A stretch of DNA of 64,000 nt from Dipteronia dyeriana (taxonomy: Eukaryota; Streptophyta; Magnoliopsida; Sapindales; Sapindaceae), in NCBI GenBank assembly GCA_032871835.1, contig CM065299.1:4187001-4251000 (forward strand), in the 5' to 3' direction. The position numbers and the translations under genes are program-made. Below, one piece after another: positions 1-12,243 of the stretch. The notes under the pieces were generated by a model. The model had not been told where the DNA came from. It saw only the letters and a program-made list of their open reading frames with translations, and did not search any database. How positions within the stretch are numbered: the stretch's first letter is position 1; every line of letters starts with the position of its first letter.

Positions 1-1681
1 CTTCATCATTTTGTGCTCTACTAATTTTCAAGCAATTGTTTCCCATGTTGAGAGGTTGAAAAATGAAAAATAAAAAATAGTGAAGAGAACTAGAGAAGTG
101 TGGAACATGAAATATATTTATATATATAAAGAGAGAGAAGAAGAAGAGTGTGGTGAGATCACATGAAGAACCGATTATTGCGCCGGGTATATGGAAGATG
201 GAAGTTGTATTGTATTCTTTTTATTTGCACTAGAGACCACCACCACCACCTATATATATAATATAAGCTTTTGATTTTTTTGATATAGATATTATTTTCT
301 TTTTGTTTTTTTTTGTTTATGCTATTTTGTTTTAGACACTGTGACAAAAGAATTTGCTAGAATCTTGGTCCACCAGAAGAGAAAAATAGTACTGATGAAT
401 TAATTAATATATGGTCCTCTCTAATCTCTATCTATTTATCGCTACAGAGGTTTTTGTGGTGATTTAGTTCAGAGTTTGTAGATTGGCTTGGTATAACAAA
501 CAAAGCTTGATTTGAGGAATATTCCTAACAAAATCATGCATTTAGTTACAAATTTACGGGGACGTCAGAGGTGGCAGGATAAGATTGGACCCATGTGATA
601 GCTTGGACTTTAATAATTAAATTAATATACTTTGATTAATTAATTTTATATTAATATGCTAAGTTAAATAATTAGGTCCTTCGGTTGCTCTCATTATTGA
701 TCGACGTCGCAGCTGCATAATCAAACATTTAGAATTCTTAATCATTTGTACTAAATTAAACCGTTGTATATTTTCTTACGGTTAGTATATCACATCTCGA
801 GTTTTCTTTATATCAAACAGATATCTAATCCGTTCGATTATCTAAATAAATATTCGGACCGAACTACGTATATCTAATCAGCTCGGTACCATTTGGTGTC
901 AAGATTTATTGCAAAATGTGATCATCAATTCTCCTGAGTACTGTACCTTATTATCATTATTATTATTATACTATCTCTTTATCTGAAACTATAAATCACA
1001 TGCTATATGTATCACCAAAATTGCTGATTTGATAATGTTTTCGAATCTCTAACCGGCCCACCACAACTTGATACTGCTTGTTATAATTAATCGTCACTAT
1101 TAATGTTGCTTAACCTATATACGATACTCATGATCATCTAAGACCAACTTTCAGCTACCAGCCAACTGATCCCAGTTAAGCGAAATTATGTCGGAGCCTT
1201 TCATTTCTAATTTGACAACTAATAATTTAATAATTAAAAATGAAGAATATTTGTATATAGACATGCATCGATAAAAAATGTCTTTGTTTTTAGCGTTGGA
1301 AGTTGGAACTAGCTCTACTGCTAGCGAATTAATTGATTCTAAAAACTGGTTTTGTAAATATATGTATACAATTCTACCAATATATTTTATTTTTATTTTT
1401 ATTTTTTTTTGGAAATATATATGTGAACTTTTTCTATCCGTATCCATTATTTTAATACAATAAATATTTTTGATGAAATTGTATGCAATCAAATGTTTTT
1501 CAAACAGATTTTTTGTATATATGTTAAGAAAATTAAAATATACAATTGATTAAAATTTGGAACTTTTTTAGGATTTGAGAGTTATTTTTTCTTATATTTT
1601 TCTATTTTAAAATGTTTTATTCTTAAAAAAGTCAGAAAAAATTAGTTTTTGTACTTGAAAATTTTTCATTTTTTTTCCACA
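1..1681. other. AT-rich intergenic DNA, no gene recognised
   Basis: I see no supported gene. Short open frames on both strands are AT-driven and have no recognisable domain. There is a short GGT/ACC microsatellite near 235-252. The stretch could be flanking or promoter DNA of a gene outside the window, but nothing shows that. Confidence 0.5.
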
Positions 1682-1791
1682 GATATATTTCAATGTTTTT
1701 ATTATGCACACAAAAAATTACATCAAGATTCAATATATTCTATTAAATTTCATCAACTGTGTCTAGAGTATATCGTAAAAAGACCTTATTG

Positions 1792-1855
<64 letters not shown>

Positions 1856-2041
1856 ATGTGTGTATTTCAATGTTTTTATCATTTATATACGTAAAAAATC
1901 ATATCAAGATTCAATATATTTCATTAAATTTCATTTAAAGTATGTATATATTTCAATGCTTTTATCATTTATATATACAAAAAATCATATCAATATTCAA
2001 TATATTTTATTAAATTTCATCAAATGTGTTTAAAGTATATT
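1682..2041. repeat. three imperfect ~90-bp tandem copies with an (AT)n(GT)n tract
   Basis: Copies start near 1682, 1859 and 1946. Each begins ATATTTCAATG(T/C)TTTTAT and contains CAAGATTCAATATATT-like and TTAAATTTCATC-like blocks. A long (AT)n run (about 1795-1843) that turns into (GT)n separates the first copy from the second, as if the dinucleotide grew inside the array. It looks non-coding. Confidence 0.7.
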
Positions 2042-2083
2042 ATATATATATAAGAGTTGGATTGGTTCAAAAAATAAATAACA

Positions 2084-3235
2084 CTTTTTGGATGTGGCAT
2101 TTCAACATTGTCACTGTTTTAATAACTTATGTTTAAAATGCACTTATTATGGTGAACAGACAAAAATGCCCCCAATAGTTGTTCCATCAAAATCTTTCAT
2201 TCATTTTTTTACTGTGAGAGTTATGAAATAGAAAGATAAAGTTTCGTTGAAATTCAGGCACTACGCAAACGCATTCGGGGGTTGAGCTCGCGGGGGCAAG
2301 GGGCAGCGCCCTCAGAGTTTTTTTTTTCTGGTCAGTACTTCAAAATAAATATTCTCTATCATTTGAAAAATATGCTCGATTCTTTCAAAAAAAATCATCG
2401 ATTCTTTCTAATATATGCTCGAATTTGCTACAAATATACTCAATTTAACTAAACCTAATTTTCTAAAAAAAAATCTCGATCCTTTGAAAAAAAATATCGA
2501 TCATTTGAAAAATATTCTCGATCTTTTGAAAAAAATCTCGATGTTTTGAAAAATCTTCTTGATCATTTGACAAAAATTTTCGATCCTTTAAAAAAAATTC
2601 TTGATCTTTTGAAAAAAAATCTCGATCCTTTGAAAAATATTATCGATCATTTAACAAAAATTCTCGATCCTTTGAAAAAATTTCTCGATCATTTGAAAAT
2701 TTTTATCGATCCTGTGAAAATTTTTATCGATTCTTTGAAAATTTATTGATCCTTTGAAAAATGCTCGATTTTTTCAATTTTTTCAAAAATTTACTCGATC
2801 ATATTAAAAAAAATGCTCGATTTGGCTACAAATATGCTCGATTTAACTAAACCTTATTTTCAAAAATAAAATGCTCGATCCTTTGAAAAATAAAATGTTC
2901 ATACATATTCATATATGTTCATACAAAGACCAGACAATAAATTATAACGAATAGATACATTGTTAAACCACACATAAATATATAAAAATGTATAAACGAA
3001 TATTGCAATTATAAGTTATCTTCTTGTACATAATCTGGAGAGAGACAAGTTTTTTAAAGAGTAGGGAGTTATCGTTTTTTAAAGAGAGTAGGGAGTTATC
3101 GTTTTTAAAGTGTAGATGGAAACACAATGATATTAAAAAATAGGTTATTTAAGAGTAATTTTTGTAGTTCACTATAATAGATATCTTTTAAAATTAAGTT
3201 ATTAAAACGGTAACATCACTGCAACACATAAAAAG
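2084..3235. mobile_element. candidate non-autonomous TIR DNA transposon
   Basis: The two ends are inverted relative to each other. The left arm holds CTGTTTTAATAACTTATG and then TTATTATGGTGAAC. The right arm, read in reverse complement, holds CCGTTTTAATAACTTAATT and then CTATTATAGTGAAC. The arms run about 80-90 bp with imperfect pairing. The interior carries a GC-rich patch (about 2275-2316) and a minisatellite, and no transposase. I could not find a target duplication, so the borders are approximate. The long divergent TIR suggests a Mutator-like family. Confidence 0.5.
2379..2885. repeat. degenerate ~21-bp minisatellite (TCGATCnTTTGAAAAAnnT)
   Basis: About twenty head-to-tail units centred on CGATC(C/A/T)TTTGAAAAA, with unit length near 21 bp and drifting at both ends. 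The unit is seven codons long, so one plus-strand frame (about 2546-2749) stays open and reads as seven-residue units such as DPLKKIL and DHLTKIL. No homologous protein is recognised and there is no evidence of expression. I treat it as a non-coding repeat. Confidence 0.8.
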
Positions 3236-4451
3236 AAAGATAGCGTATCTTACGATTTCAACATCTCTTTTATTGAACATAAATAAATCATTTCATAGAC
3301 TACTTACGTGTAGAGTCCGATAATGAAAAACTGGGTCTTTGCTATATCAAATATGGCTAGATACAACTTACACTAACTAATTTTGGGTTGTTAATTAATT
3401 AGATGATTGGAAACGTAAATTCAATCTCAACAAGAAAGGATATAAAAGTCAAACAAATCTTATGAATACTTTCAGAGAGAGAGAGAGAGGGTGGTGGTGG
3501 TGGGTTCACTGCATGTGAGATGTCCCTTCAAGTTTAGGGCAACATTTTGAAACTTATTTGCATTAATTATATAATCACATCTTGTTTGAAAATATGAGAA
3601 CCCTTACGTGTGAAAACAGTAATTTTATTGTATCTTTCACATTAGATTACGTCGGTTTTCCATTGTATGTAATATCAAATATGTATCTTACGAAAATGCC
3701 AGTGTCCGTTTGTTTTGCATGTGGATTTGCCCATATTTTCGACCTTTTTTTTTCAAGTCAATGTTAGTGGTTTTATAATGGAGAAACAACCCCCCAGTCT
3801 CCTTTGCATTTTGTAGAGTTTTTGTGGTTGACTTGGTGACATATGCAAATGTGTGTTCACATTTTTAACAAGCACCTTCCATTTGGTTCGATACAATCCA
3901 GGTTCGGTTGATTAGATTCAGATCTTCAGCTGTACTTATCTGAAATAGTTAAAGACTTAAAAGAAAGATAATACACTGCATTTGAAGATAATGAAATTGT
4001 TGTTTGTGTTGTTCAAAAACAATCTGGTTCAAATACGTATGAGACAGAAAATAATAAACAAAAAAATCACGTTAAAGAAATCGAGATCCGTGTTTCACAC
4101 GGTGTTTTTAAGACAATTTCACCGACTAACATCATATGTGTATACCGATTGTCTCTCAAGATACAACGATTTAAATAGTAGTTGTGCAGAACACAAACCA
4201 CTCTCAGTAAACTCAAATTGAATTCAAACTTATAAAGATACGAAGAACAGAAGAATCAGAAAGAGAACAATTAATTTCATGATTTCCAGAATGTGAGTTA
4301 TAAGGAAAAGACTAGCATTTAAATAGAAAACTTAATCAGTATGATTGATATATGAAATACTTAATTATTACATTTTGAATGATAAAGGAAAATAATTAAA
4401 GAATAATCTTTCAAAAGATATATTCCTAATTAAACACTGATTTTGATTACT
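3236..4451. other. intergenic, no gene recognised
   Basis: AT-rich sequence with a GA-rich run followed by GGT repeats near 3474-3502. A modest open frame at 3982-4221 has no recognisable domain. I see no transposon ends or RNA genes. Confidence 0.45.
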
Positions 4452-5352
4452 TAGAGCATCTCTAATGCAAGCATGACTTGTGAAGAAAAAAAAGATATCA
4501 CGTAAGATTAATAGATATTTCGTTAAAAATTCCTTTTCCATTACAGCCGTGCATATTCAACATCAAGCTGATGTGGCAAATTAGACATTATTAACATGAT
4601 CGTCTACTTTTAGATAATCTGTTGTATAATCCTTTTTTAGGTTGACTTAGCAAACATTTATGATTGATATTAAGTTTTCATCTATTTTTTATAAAGAAAT
4701 AAAATAAAAAATAAAATTAGAAATAAAATTAGGCATGTCCTTAAAACAATATATGTTTTAAACGGAAGCATTAGGGCATCTCCAATGCAAAAGTGACTTG
4801 AATATGAATTATTGTTGACATGACAGCAATGTTAAGAGACTTGCTTCTTATGTGGTATAAATATGGACTCGATAGACGATCGACTTAAAATTTGTTTTCC
4901 AATACTTCCGTTTAAAACATATTTTGTTTTAATGACGTGTCCAGTTTTATTTTATATATTTTTAATTTTATATCTTTACTAAAAATAGATGAAAAATTAA
5001 TGTCAATCATAAATGTTTGTTGAGTCAACCTAAAAAAGGGTTATACAACTGGCCGTCTGAAACTGAACGGTCATGTTGACAATGTATAATATTTTTTTTG
5101 TCACATCAGCTTGAGGTTGAATATGCACAGTTGCATTGGAGTAAGATTTTTTAATGGAATGTCTATTAATCTTATGTGGTATTTTTTTTTTCACAAGTCA
5201 CGCTTGCATTGGAGATGCTCTTAGAGATCAAATTTTAAGTTGATCGTCTATCAAGTCCATATTTATATCACATAAGAAACAAGTTTCTTGGCATTGTTGT
5301 CATGTCAACAATAATTCATATACAAACCACATTTACATCGGAGATGTTCTTT
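4452..5352. mobile_element. two interlaced MITE-like inverted repeats
   Basis: Arm X-left (4452 to about 4768) begins GAGCATCTCTAATGCAAG and pairs with X-right (about 4906-5221), which ends CTTGCATTGGAGATGCTC. The arms are about 315 bp and similar along their whole length. Arm Y-left (about 4769-4905) begins TTAGGGCATCTCCAATGCAA and pairs with Y-right (about 5222-5352), which ends ATCGGAGATGTTC. The order is therefore X>, Y>, X<, Y<. All four outer ends share the GAGCATCTCCAATGCAA-type terminus seen in many plant MITEs. There is no coding capacity. Confidence 0.75.
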
Positions 5353-6150
5353 CCTTAATCCAATTAGTTTCCTTAACCCAAACTGGAAATTAATTATTTC
5401 GTTAATTAACTTTTCCTTATCAAACCATTAGGGAAAAATAAATTAAATTAATTCTTACCTAATCAATAAAACACTTATTTAGAAAAAAAGAAATTTAAAA
5501 TAGTAGCAAAAACTTGATTGTACCCTCACGATCCAATCGACGTAACATTCGTATACGCATGACGCGCCCACACACACGTTAATAAGTTACTATCACACTT
5601 CACACAACAATCTATATACCACATACAACTAATGTGGGATGCACATTTTTATTCCTACATAATGGACTCATTTCCAGACTCAATTTCTTATTCACTTATT
5701 AATTATTTTGGGAGTTTGAGTATACTAATTCGAAACTCTCACAGAGGAGAATTCGAATACACTTTGATCTTCCGATTTTACGGAATCGATCATACTCGAA
5801 TAACGCTCTAAAAAAGTTTGTTCATCACAATTTTCTAACAAATAAAAAAAAAATACAAATAAAATCCGATCTTTACCAGGTTTACTGAAATCAGTACAAA
5901 TATCAAAACAGCAGAAAATCTCAATCCTCGGTGATTTCGGCTGTTACCAAGGCTTTAAAAACGAGAGTGGATCCATTTCTGGACAAAACAACATGCCCAA
6001 ATTGGGCCAGGCCTTTTTCTCGGAGTTTGGGCCAATCTTTAAAAAAATTCAAAAAAGAAATAATAATAATAAAAAAAAAACCTGTGATTTCTTCACATCG
6101 AACGGTTCTCCTTCTTTGACCCACATCAGACGGATCAGAGGAAACACAAA
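5353..6150. other. intergenic, upstream of the SPARK gene
   Basis: No gene recognised. Overlapping short frames on both strands at 5921-6243 are mutually exclusive and show no domain. The GC content rises toward the promoter of the gene that starts at 6402. Confidence 0.45.
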
Positions 6151-6191
6151 CTCACCAAAGCAAGCAATCCCTCGCGTGCCCTCGCCTCCAG

Positions 6192-6246
6192 CACGTGATC
6201 GTCTCTGACATAGGACTCGACACGTGATTGTTTTATCTCGCACGTG
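6192..6246 (+). promoter_or_regulatory. cluster of three CACGTG (G-box) motifs
   Basis: Perfect palindromic CACGTG cores lie at 6192-6197, 6221-6226 and 6241-6246, that is 155-210 bp before the start codon of the SPARK gene. CACGTG is the binding core of plant bZIP and bHLH factors, including ABF and PIF types. Three copies in 55 bp suggest light, ABA or similar control. This is inference from motif only. I see no convincing TATA box between the cluster and the ATG. Confidence 0.55.
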
Positions 6247-6401
6247 TGAACTCTGAATTATCGAAGTGTTTCGAAACTAGCTACACTTCTTCTCTCAGAG
6301 AGCTTGAACTTTCAATGCTTAAAAAGCAACAGTTTTTCTTCACTTCTCTTCTCCAATTCTTCAATTAATGTTCTTGTTTGTCACTAAAAAGTTTTTTAAA
6401 C

Positions 6402-7631
6402 ATGAGAGTTCAAGACGGAGTCCCCAGTAGTCTCATTCTTCAGCTTTTTCTATTACTATTTCTTCTCTGTAAGTAATCATATCTTCTTCTTCTTCGTCTT
6501 TTTTTTTTCCGATGACTTGCCTTTATTTAGTTGGTTTTCATGAAACTGCTACATTTATAGGGAAAATTGATAGTTTTTTTTAGTGGTTATTATTTGCGTA
6601 ATTCTGGTTTTTATTGTTATATATTTCTGTGCCACATTTTTCACTTTGTGTTTAATCTTCTATATTTCTGTGTAAGTTCTGCCAAATTATCAGTTGGGGT
6701 CATCATGAAATGGTATATTTTTAAAAGAAATTACTGGGTTTTGTCTGATAGATGCTGCATTGTAAGTTAGGTGGTAAAAAAAATTGTAGGTACATTGTAG
6801 TCCTATGATGTGCTATTATAATCACCATTGTCGGGCTGTTTGTTTCCTGTGGTAAATTTGGTTTCATTGTCATGTGTCTTGGAGAACCGCGGTAAGACTG
6901 CTTTAGGTGATTTTGGTTTCGTGGAAGGCTTTGACACCTTCAATTTGGCTGCTTGTGTTTTTATGATGTATAGTGAATTTAGAAGTGAAAGGTTTGATTA
7001 AGTCTGGATGTTTTGGTGGTAGTTTTTGCGGTCAAAATCAGACCGTAGGAGATTTTTGTACAAAATAGTGTGATGATGTCAAAACTTGTGATGATGTCAA
7101 AACACTTCTGATTTGTGACATTAGAATTTTGTAATCTCTTCAGCAACTGTCATTTTTTTCTTTTTTCTTATGTTCCTAAACAACTGAAACAAAAGATGGG
7201 AACAAGGACAACTGTTGGATTATGTATTGGAGCAAAGCAGTCAAACAATGTGATTCACGTTGACCTACCTTGCACTCGTAGAATGAGTTCTTGCTTTATT
7301 TTTCGAAAATCTAAAAGATTTTTGAAAATTTCACATTTGGAATCAAAAAGTATTAAGACAAGATTTGCTAATTACATTTCAATGGGAATCAAATCAAAAT
7401 TTGGTATATGTAATTCTGTTTCTTTGGATTTTCACAACTAATAATGAGGATATAGAATTTGTACCAAGAAAATAATCTATGCTGTAATCATAAGCTAAAT
7501 GAAGAGAATGCAGTTAACATTATGCAATTTAGTGAGAACATTAAACTTATATATATAGTGTTAACAGAGTTTATTATGCTCTCATACTATACTAACTAAC
7601 ATTATAACGTAAACCATATCTCGTGTTTATC

Positions 7632-7664
<33 letters not shown>

Positions 7665-10600
7665 TAGTAGTTTCATGGAAATAAATCCAAATGATATCTT
7701 CTTGAATTAACTAAACTTGTGTGCATTGTTTCCAAGCTTACAAGTTAATGTTAATGTTTTCTCATTCAGTTGTACATTGTACTCTTTGCAGGTTTATATC
7801 GATCTCATTCCATCCCACTTAATGCAATGGCTCCTGATATCTCCCCAACTGCAGACCCTCAACCCTTTCTTCCTCTTCTAGCTCCTTCTCCCTTGACACC
7901 ATTCACGACGGGCATTTTACCAACATTGTCAGGTATATTTTATTTCTCTTCGTTCATTGCTTACTGTGAGAATTAATGCTTTAAAGTGTTGTTCATTGCG
8001 GTTTCATGGACATATCTGCAAACCTTTCTGGGACATAATATTGTTGTTTGATAAGATACAACCTGGATTTGGTTAAAACCATCTGTCAGTCAGGGTTGAA
8101 AGTGACTCACTTACATCATTTTTGTAGTAAACCTCAGATTGCACATGTGTCTGAGTTAGATCTTACTGAACCTTATAAAATGTCAAACTTATGGTTTAGG
8201 ATGTATATGGACCGCAAAGGTTGGTTGGTTTGCTTTTATCATTTGTTAAACCTCACCCCAACCCATGGAACTAATTTTGGCTGTCAAATGCACCTTTGAC
8301 ATGAGTAACATGATGAGTTTTGCCTTCGAACAAATACTAATGTATTTAAGACTCAAGTTACTTCTCCAGCACCTCTGCTCCTAAAGAAATCCAATTCCAT
8401 TTAAAATGCCTTTTCTTTATTATAATTGATAGTCATTGCTTGTATTCTAATAAATGGTGCGAAAATGAATGTATCTTGTTTTTCTTTATATCTTTCAGGA
8501 CTCTGTAGGCTAAATTTTTCTGCTGCTGAAAGTATTATGATGGTAACAGCAACTGACTGCTGGGCTTCCTTTGCACCATATTTAGCCAATGTAGTATGTT
8601 GTCCTCAATTTGATGCCACCCTGATGATTCTTTTAGGACAGTATAGCAAATCCTCTGGGGTGCTTAATTTGAATGCAACAAATGCCAGTCACTGCCTCTC
8701 CGATTTTGAGAAGATCTTAGAAAGTCAAGGTGCAAACAGTAATCTTCGAAAAATATGCTCAATTCATCCAGCAAATCTTACTGAAGCCTCTTGTCCAGTT
8801 GTAGATGTTAACAAGTTTGAAAGCATTGTGGACTCTTCAAAACTTTTGGCTGCTTGTGGAAAACTTGATCATGTCAATGAATGTTGTCACCAAGTTTGCC
8901 AAAATGCCATACTAGATGCTGCTAATAAAATTGCCATGAATGGTACATCGCGTACCTTGCCTGTAAACTCAACCGTTGATGATTGTAAGAATATTGTCTT
9001 CCGATGGCTGGCCAATAAACTTGATCCTTCTTCAGCCAACGGTGTTCTTAGAGGACTTTCTAATTGCAAAGTAAATAGAGGTGAGCATGGAAGGACAAGT
9101 ATTTGTCCTTCTTCATAATGCATGTTGTGTGAAGTAATCTAATTATCAGCATTTCTCAAGCCTAAATTTTAATCATTGATAATTCATGATTTTGTATCTC
9201 TTTTCATTCTTTGTCATATATTCCAGTCTGTCCCCTAGTTTTTCCTGAAATGAAAAATCTCACTGCGGAATGTGGACATACAAGAAGCAATCAAACATCT
9301 TGCTGCAAAGCCGTGGAGAGTTATGTGGCCCACTTGCAAGAACAGAGCTTCATTACCAACTTGCAAGCCTTAAATTGTGCCGCTTCACTTGGCATGAGAT
9401 TGCAGAAAGCTAATGTCACCCAGAATGTTTATGATCTTTGTCATATAAACCTGAAGGACTTCTCTCTTCAAGGTCAGTGTTGTTTCATGCCCTCCGAATG
9501 AGCAATTAATTTTCTGTGCTGTTTTATTTTTATCAAGATAATTGGCACTGATACATGACAATTTGTGATTTATAACTTATGATGGTGGAACTAACTGAAC
9601 GGATGCACCAGTTGGATCACAAGGTAATGCTCATATAATGGATTCACCCTTCAAGCAATTTCTCGGTTTTGTTTTGAATGTGGTTTTAATGTCTTCTCTC
9701 CAAGCATTTTGATTTGCAACTTGCTTTTTCTGCTCTTTACATTTTCTCATTCCTCTCATGGAGAGGCTTCATCAGATTATCATTTAACTTTACTCTTTAT
9801 ACATCTCTTGATCACATATAATATGAATCTCGTGGTTGTTGTGGTGGCCTTGAGTTTTCTATTGATTTATTTTTAAAGAACTCTAAAAGATGAAAGCAAT
9901 GAAAGTCATTTGAGCTAACCGTATTCAGCTTCTATTGCCTTGTTAGGTTCTTAGTTTGACACATATAAACTTTTTTTAGAAAAACAAAAACAAAATTCAA
10001 AGTGCTGTTTAATTCTTGGATTTCTCAAATGCTGTGAAAACTGTCAGTGAAAACTTTCAAAAAGATAATATCAGTTAAACATACTATGCCTGACTTTTCA
10101 AACTATAGTATTCTAATTGCTTTTATGCAAATGAACACTCAAATTGTCTTTTCTCTAGAATCCGGTTGCCTTTTGCCAAGCTTGCCTTCGGATGTGACCT
10201 ATGATAAAACTTCAGGAATCGGCTTCATTTGCGATCTCAATGACAGCATTGAAGCCGCTTGGCCCTCTGCTTCATTTGTTCCTGCTGGTTCCTGCAATCA
10301 AAGTATGATGAAATTGCCACCACTCTTGTGCATATAATCTCTGTTCCTTCTTTTTGATGTTTTAACCTTTTTCTTTTGTCTTAATTTTAAAAATTAAAAA
10401 TGAAAAGATAAAAAGATCAGATGTTTCTTTGCTTTTGAGTTGCTTTATATTAATTACAGTACATATTGGAATATTGCAGCTACAAAACTTCCAGCTCTTC
10501 CAGCCGCAACATCTGCACAAAGTGGTAAGAGAACTTTGATCCATTTCACTTTTGCCTTCCCTTTCATGCTTAAGCGCTCACATGTCATCCATGGAAACTT

Positions 10601-10767
10601 GAAAAAATGTCGAAACAAATTTCATATTGTGTGCTTACATTGATGATAATCAATGACTGCAATTTGTTCGGACTTGAACGTTTTATCGTGTTGCAGGTCT
10701 ATACATGGACCTGATGTTCCCTTGCCTAGTTATTAGCTTCATGACTGCTCTCAATTTGCTTGCTTGA
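6402..10767 (+). CDS. GPI-anchored SPARK-domain protein (At1g61900-like), 8 exons
   Basis: Exons: 6402-6468, 7792-7932, 8499-9080, 9227-9472, 9612-9623, 10159-10302, 10480-10524, 10697-10767; 435 aa. All junctions are GT-AG and all introns are phase 1. The start is the ATG followed by a Leu-rich signal peptide (residues 1-23, SLILQLFLLLLF-like). A Pro-rich linker follows, then a Cys-rich SPARK-type extracellular domain (about residues 70-270, with TDCWASFAPYL and a VVCCPQFDA motif). A second Cys-rich part is encoded by exons 4-6. The tail is hydrophobic (LVISFMTALNLLA) and ends at the stop, as expected for GPI-anchor addition near AQSG. Several N-glycosylation sequons are present. It resembles plant proteins annotated as uncharacterised GPI-anchored At1g61900; the molecular function is unknown. 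The 12-nt exon 5 (9612-9623) keeps the frame and is inferred from splice sites plus the expected family sequence. Confidence 0.88.
7634..7662. repeat. (GT)n microsatellite in SPARK intron 1
   Basis: About 14 uninterrupted GT units in the first intron of the SPARK gene. Likely to be length-polymorphic. Confidence 0.9.
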
Positions 10768-12243
10768 ATCCTGCTGGTATGCATCTGAAATCTGAGGTTG
10801 CTTGTATAGGATTTTGTCTCAGATCTAGCTGAGCTATATAGTATGTAAAATTTGATTCATCTTTTCAATGATTGCAATAGTATGCAATCCAAGTCTTTGC
10901 TAATGGTCTCATGGTATATATGCAATTCCTCTCACCACGTACAACTGTATCACTTACAATTTTAGTGACTACATTATTCATATAATTCAATGTGGTCTTT
11001 CAAAAAAAAAAATGGGGTCTTTTTAATAATAACCATAAAATCATATGAAATTTTAAATATATCATTACTAAAAATATTTATTGTTTTTTTTTTCAATTTT
11101 CCACTTTTGGGATAAAAATACCCTTAATGAATTTTAAAATTTTCAAAATAAATAAATTGTTTTTCTCAATGGACCTCCCATAAGACTTCCAACCTCCATG
11201 GGAGGTTTGTTCCATTAAAACAGTCTTATTTTTGTCATTACAGGGGATAAAGTTGACAACAATAGAAAACTTTTTGGAGTTTGATAAAATAGAAAATCAT
11301 ATAATTTTTTTTTTTTATTATTATTTTCAGTAATTTCCTCTAATTGGCGGAATAAATCAGATATTTGACTAGTCTGTAATTTAACTTAATTTTATTTTCT
11401 TTTTATTATTTATTAATTACGTGAAGTTATAATTATAATTTGATAGTTGTGGATGGGAAGTGCCATGGAGACACTGTGGACAAGCATGCATATGGAGCAA
11501 AGAAATATACGATGCTTGGAGACTTAAGAGTGTAATTGCAGAGGTCAACAATACTAAATACACAAGAAATATAACAATCTGACTTTGAATCCACAACTGA
11601 ATACACAAGAAAAAAATTTGCTGATTTTATAAACAAAAGACAACATAACCGACTAAAAAAAAAAACAAATTTGAGTTACTAATTAACATGATCTATCAAT
11701 AATCCAAGGAAACAAAATACTAACAAGCCTTTGGAAACATATTCCTATATAATCAAAGGCAAAATTAAATATAATAAACAATTTTCGGCTTATATATGAA
11801 GAAAATATATGGAATGGTTGCTAAATTAGATTTATAATCTATAAATAAATACCTCTTAAATCGACAGACTGAACAATAAGATTCGATGAATGATCACTTA
11901 ATGATGCATTCTTTGTGATAGAGATGAATAGATGATCACAGTGGTTAAGAAGCCCACGATTATCTCTATCCTTGAATTTATCCAAGCATATAACACTTCG
12001 TGATTTGTCTACCACAATCGTCTGTATTATATTATTTGTAAATTCTGTCTATTCGCATTTGTCACCTCCGGTTCTCCACATAAGTTTTGGACTTTTTGCA
12101 TTCCATGCTGATATGACTGTATTCTCAAATGAGTAATTAATTCTAGATCTTCAACAAAATTGGAATCTCCTAATTCTCATAGCTTTGAGCAGCAGAATTC
12201 AACAGTAGTAGCAGAGATGATGAGATGCAGAATATTACACTGT
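10768..12243. other. SPARK 3' flank and degraded intergenic DNA
   Basis: The first 150 bases are the likely 3' UTR. The rest is AT-rich and contains the MATE exon relic at 11442-11560. A short block near 12166-12215 (GGAATCTCCTAATTCTCATA) recurs near 39300, which marks this flank as part of an old local duplication. No other gene is recognised. Confidence 0.5.
11442..11560 (+). pseudogene. relic of MATE transporter exon 2
   Basis: The sequence matches the start of exon 2 of the MATE gene at 51617. Shared blocks include GGATGGGAAGTGC, TGGAGACA, TGTGGACAAGC, TATGGAGCA and ATGCTTGGA. Small insertions and deletions break the frame, and nothing of the rest of the gene remains next to it. It lies about 40 kb from the intact gene and directly after the SPARK gene. 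Confidence 0.75.

Noticed and set aside
1151..1492. 113-codon minus-strand frame
   Set aside because: Composition is Ile/Lys/Tyr-rich as expected from AT-rich DNA, no domain or signal is visible, and an opposing frame overlaps it.
3982..4221. 79-codon plus-strand frame
   Set aside because: No recognisable family, no splice or promoter context; probably chance.
3860..4440. Possible solo LTR
   Set aside because: No paired TG...CA ends with flanking duplication were found.
7115..7441. 108-codon frame in SPARK intron 1
   Set aside because: It lies between well-supported exons 1 and 2, is not needed for the protein and has no recognisable domain.
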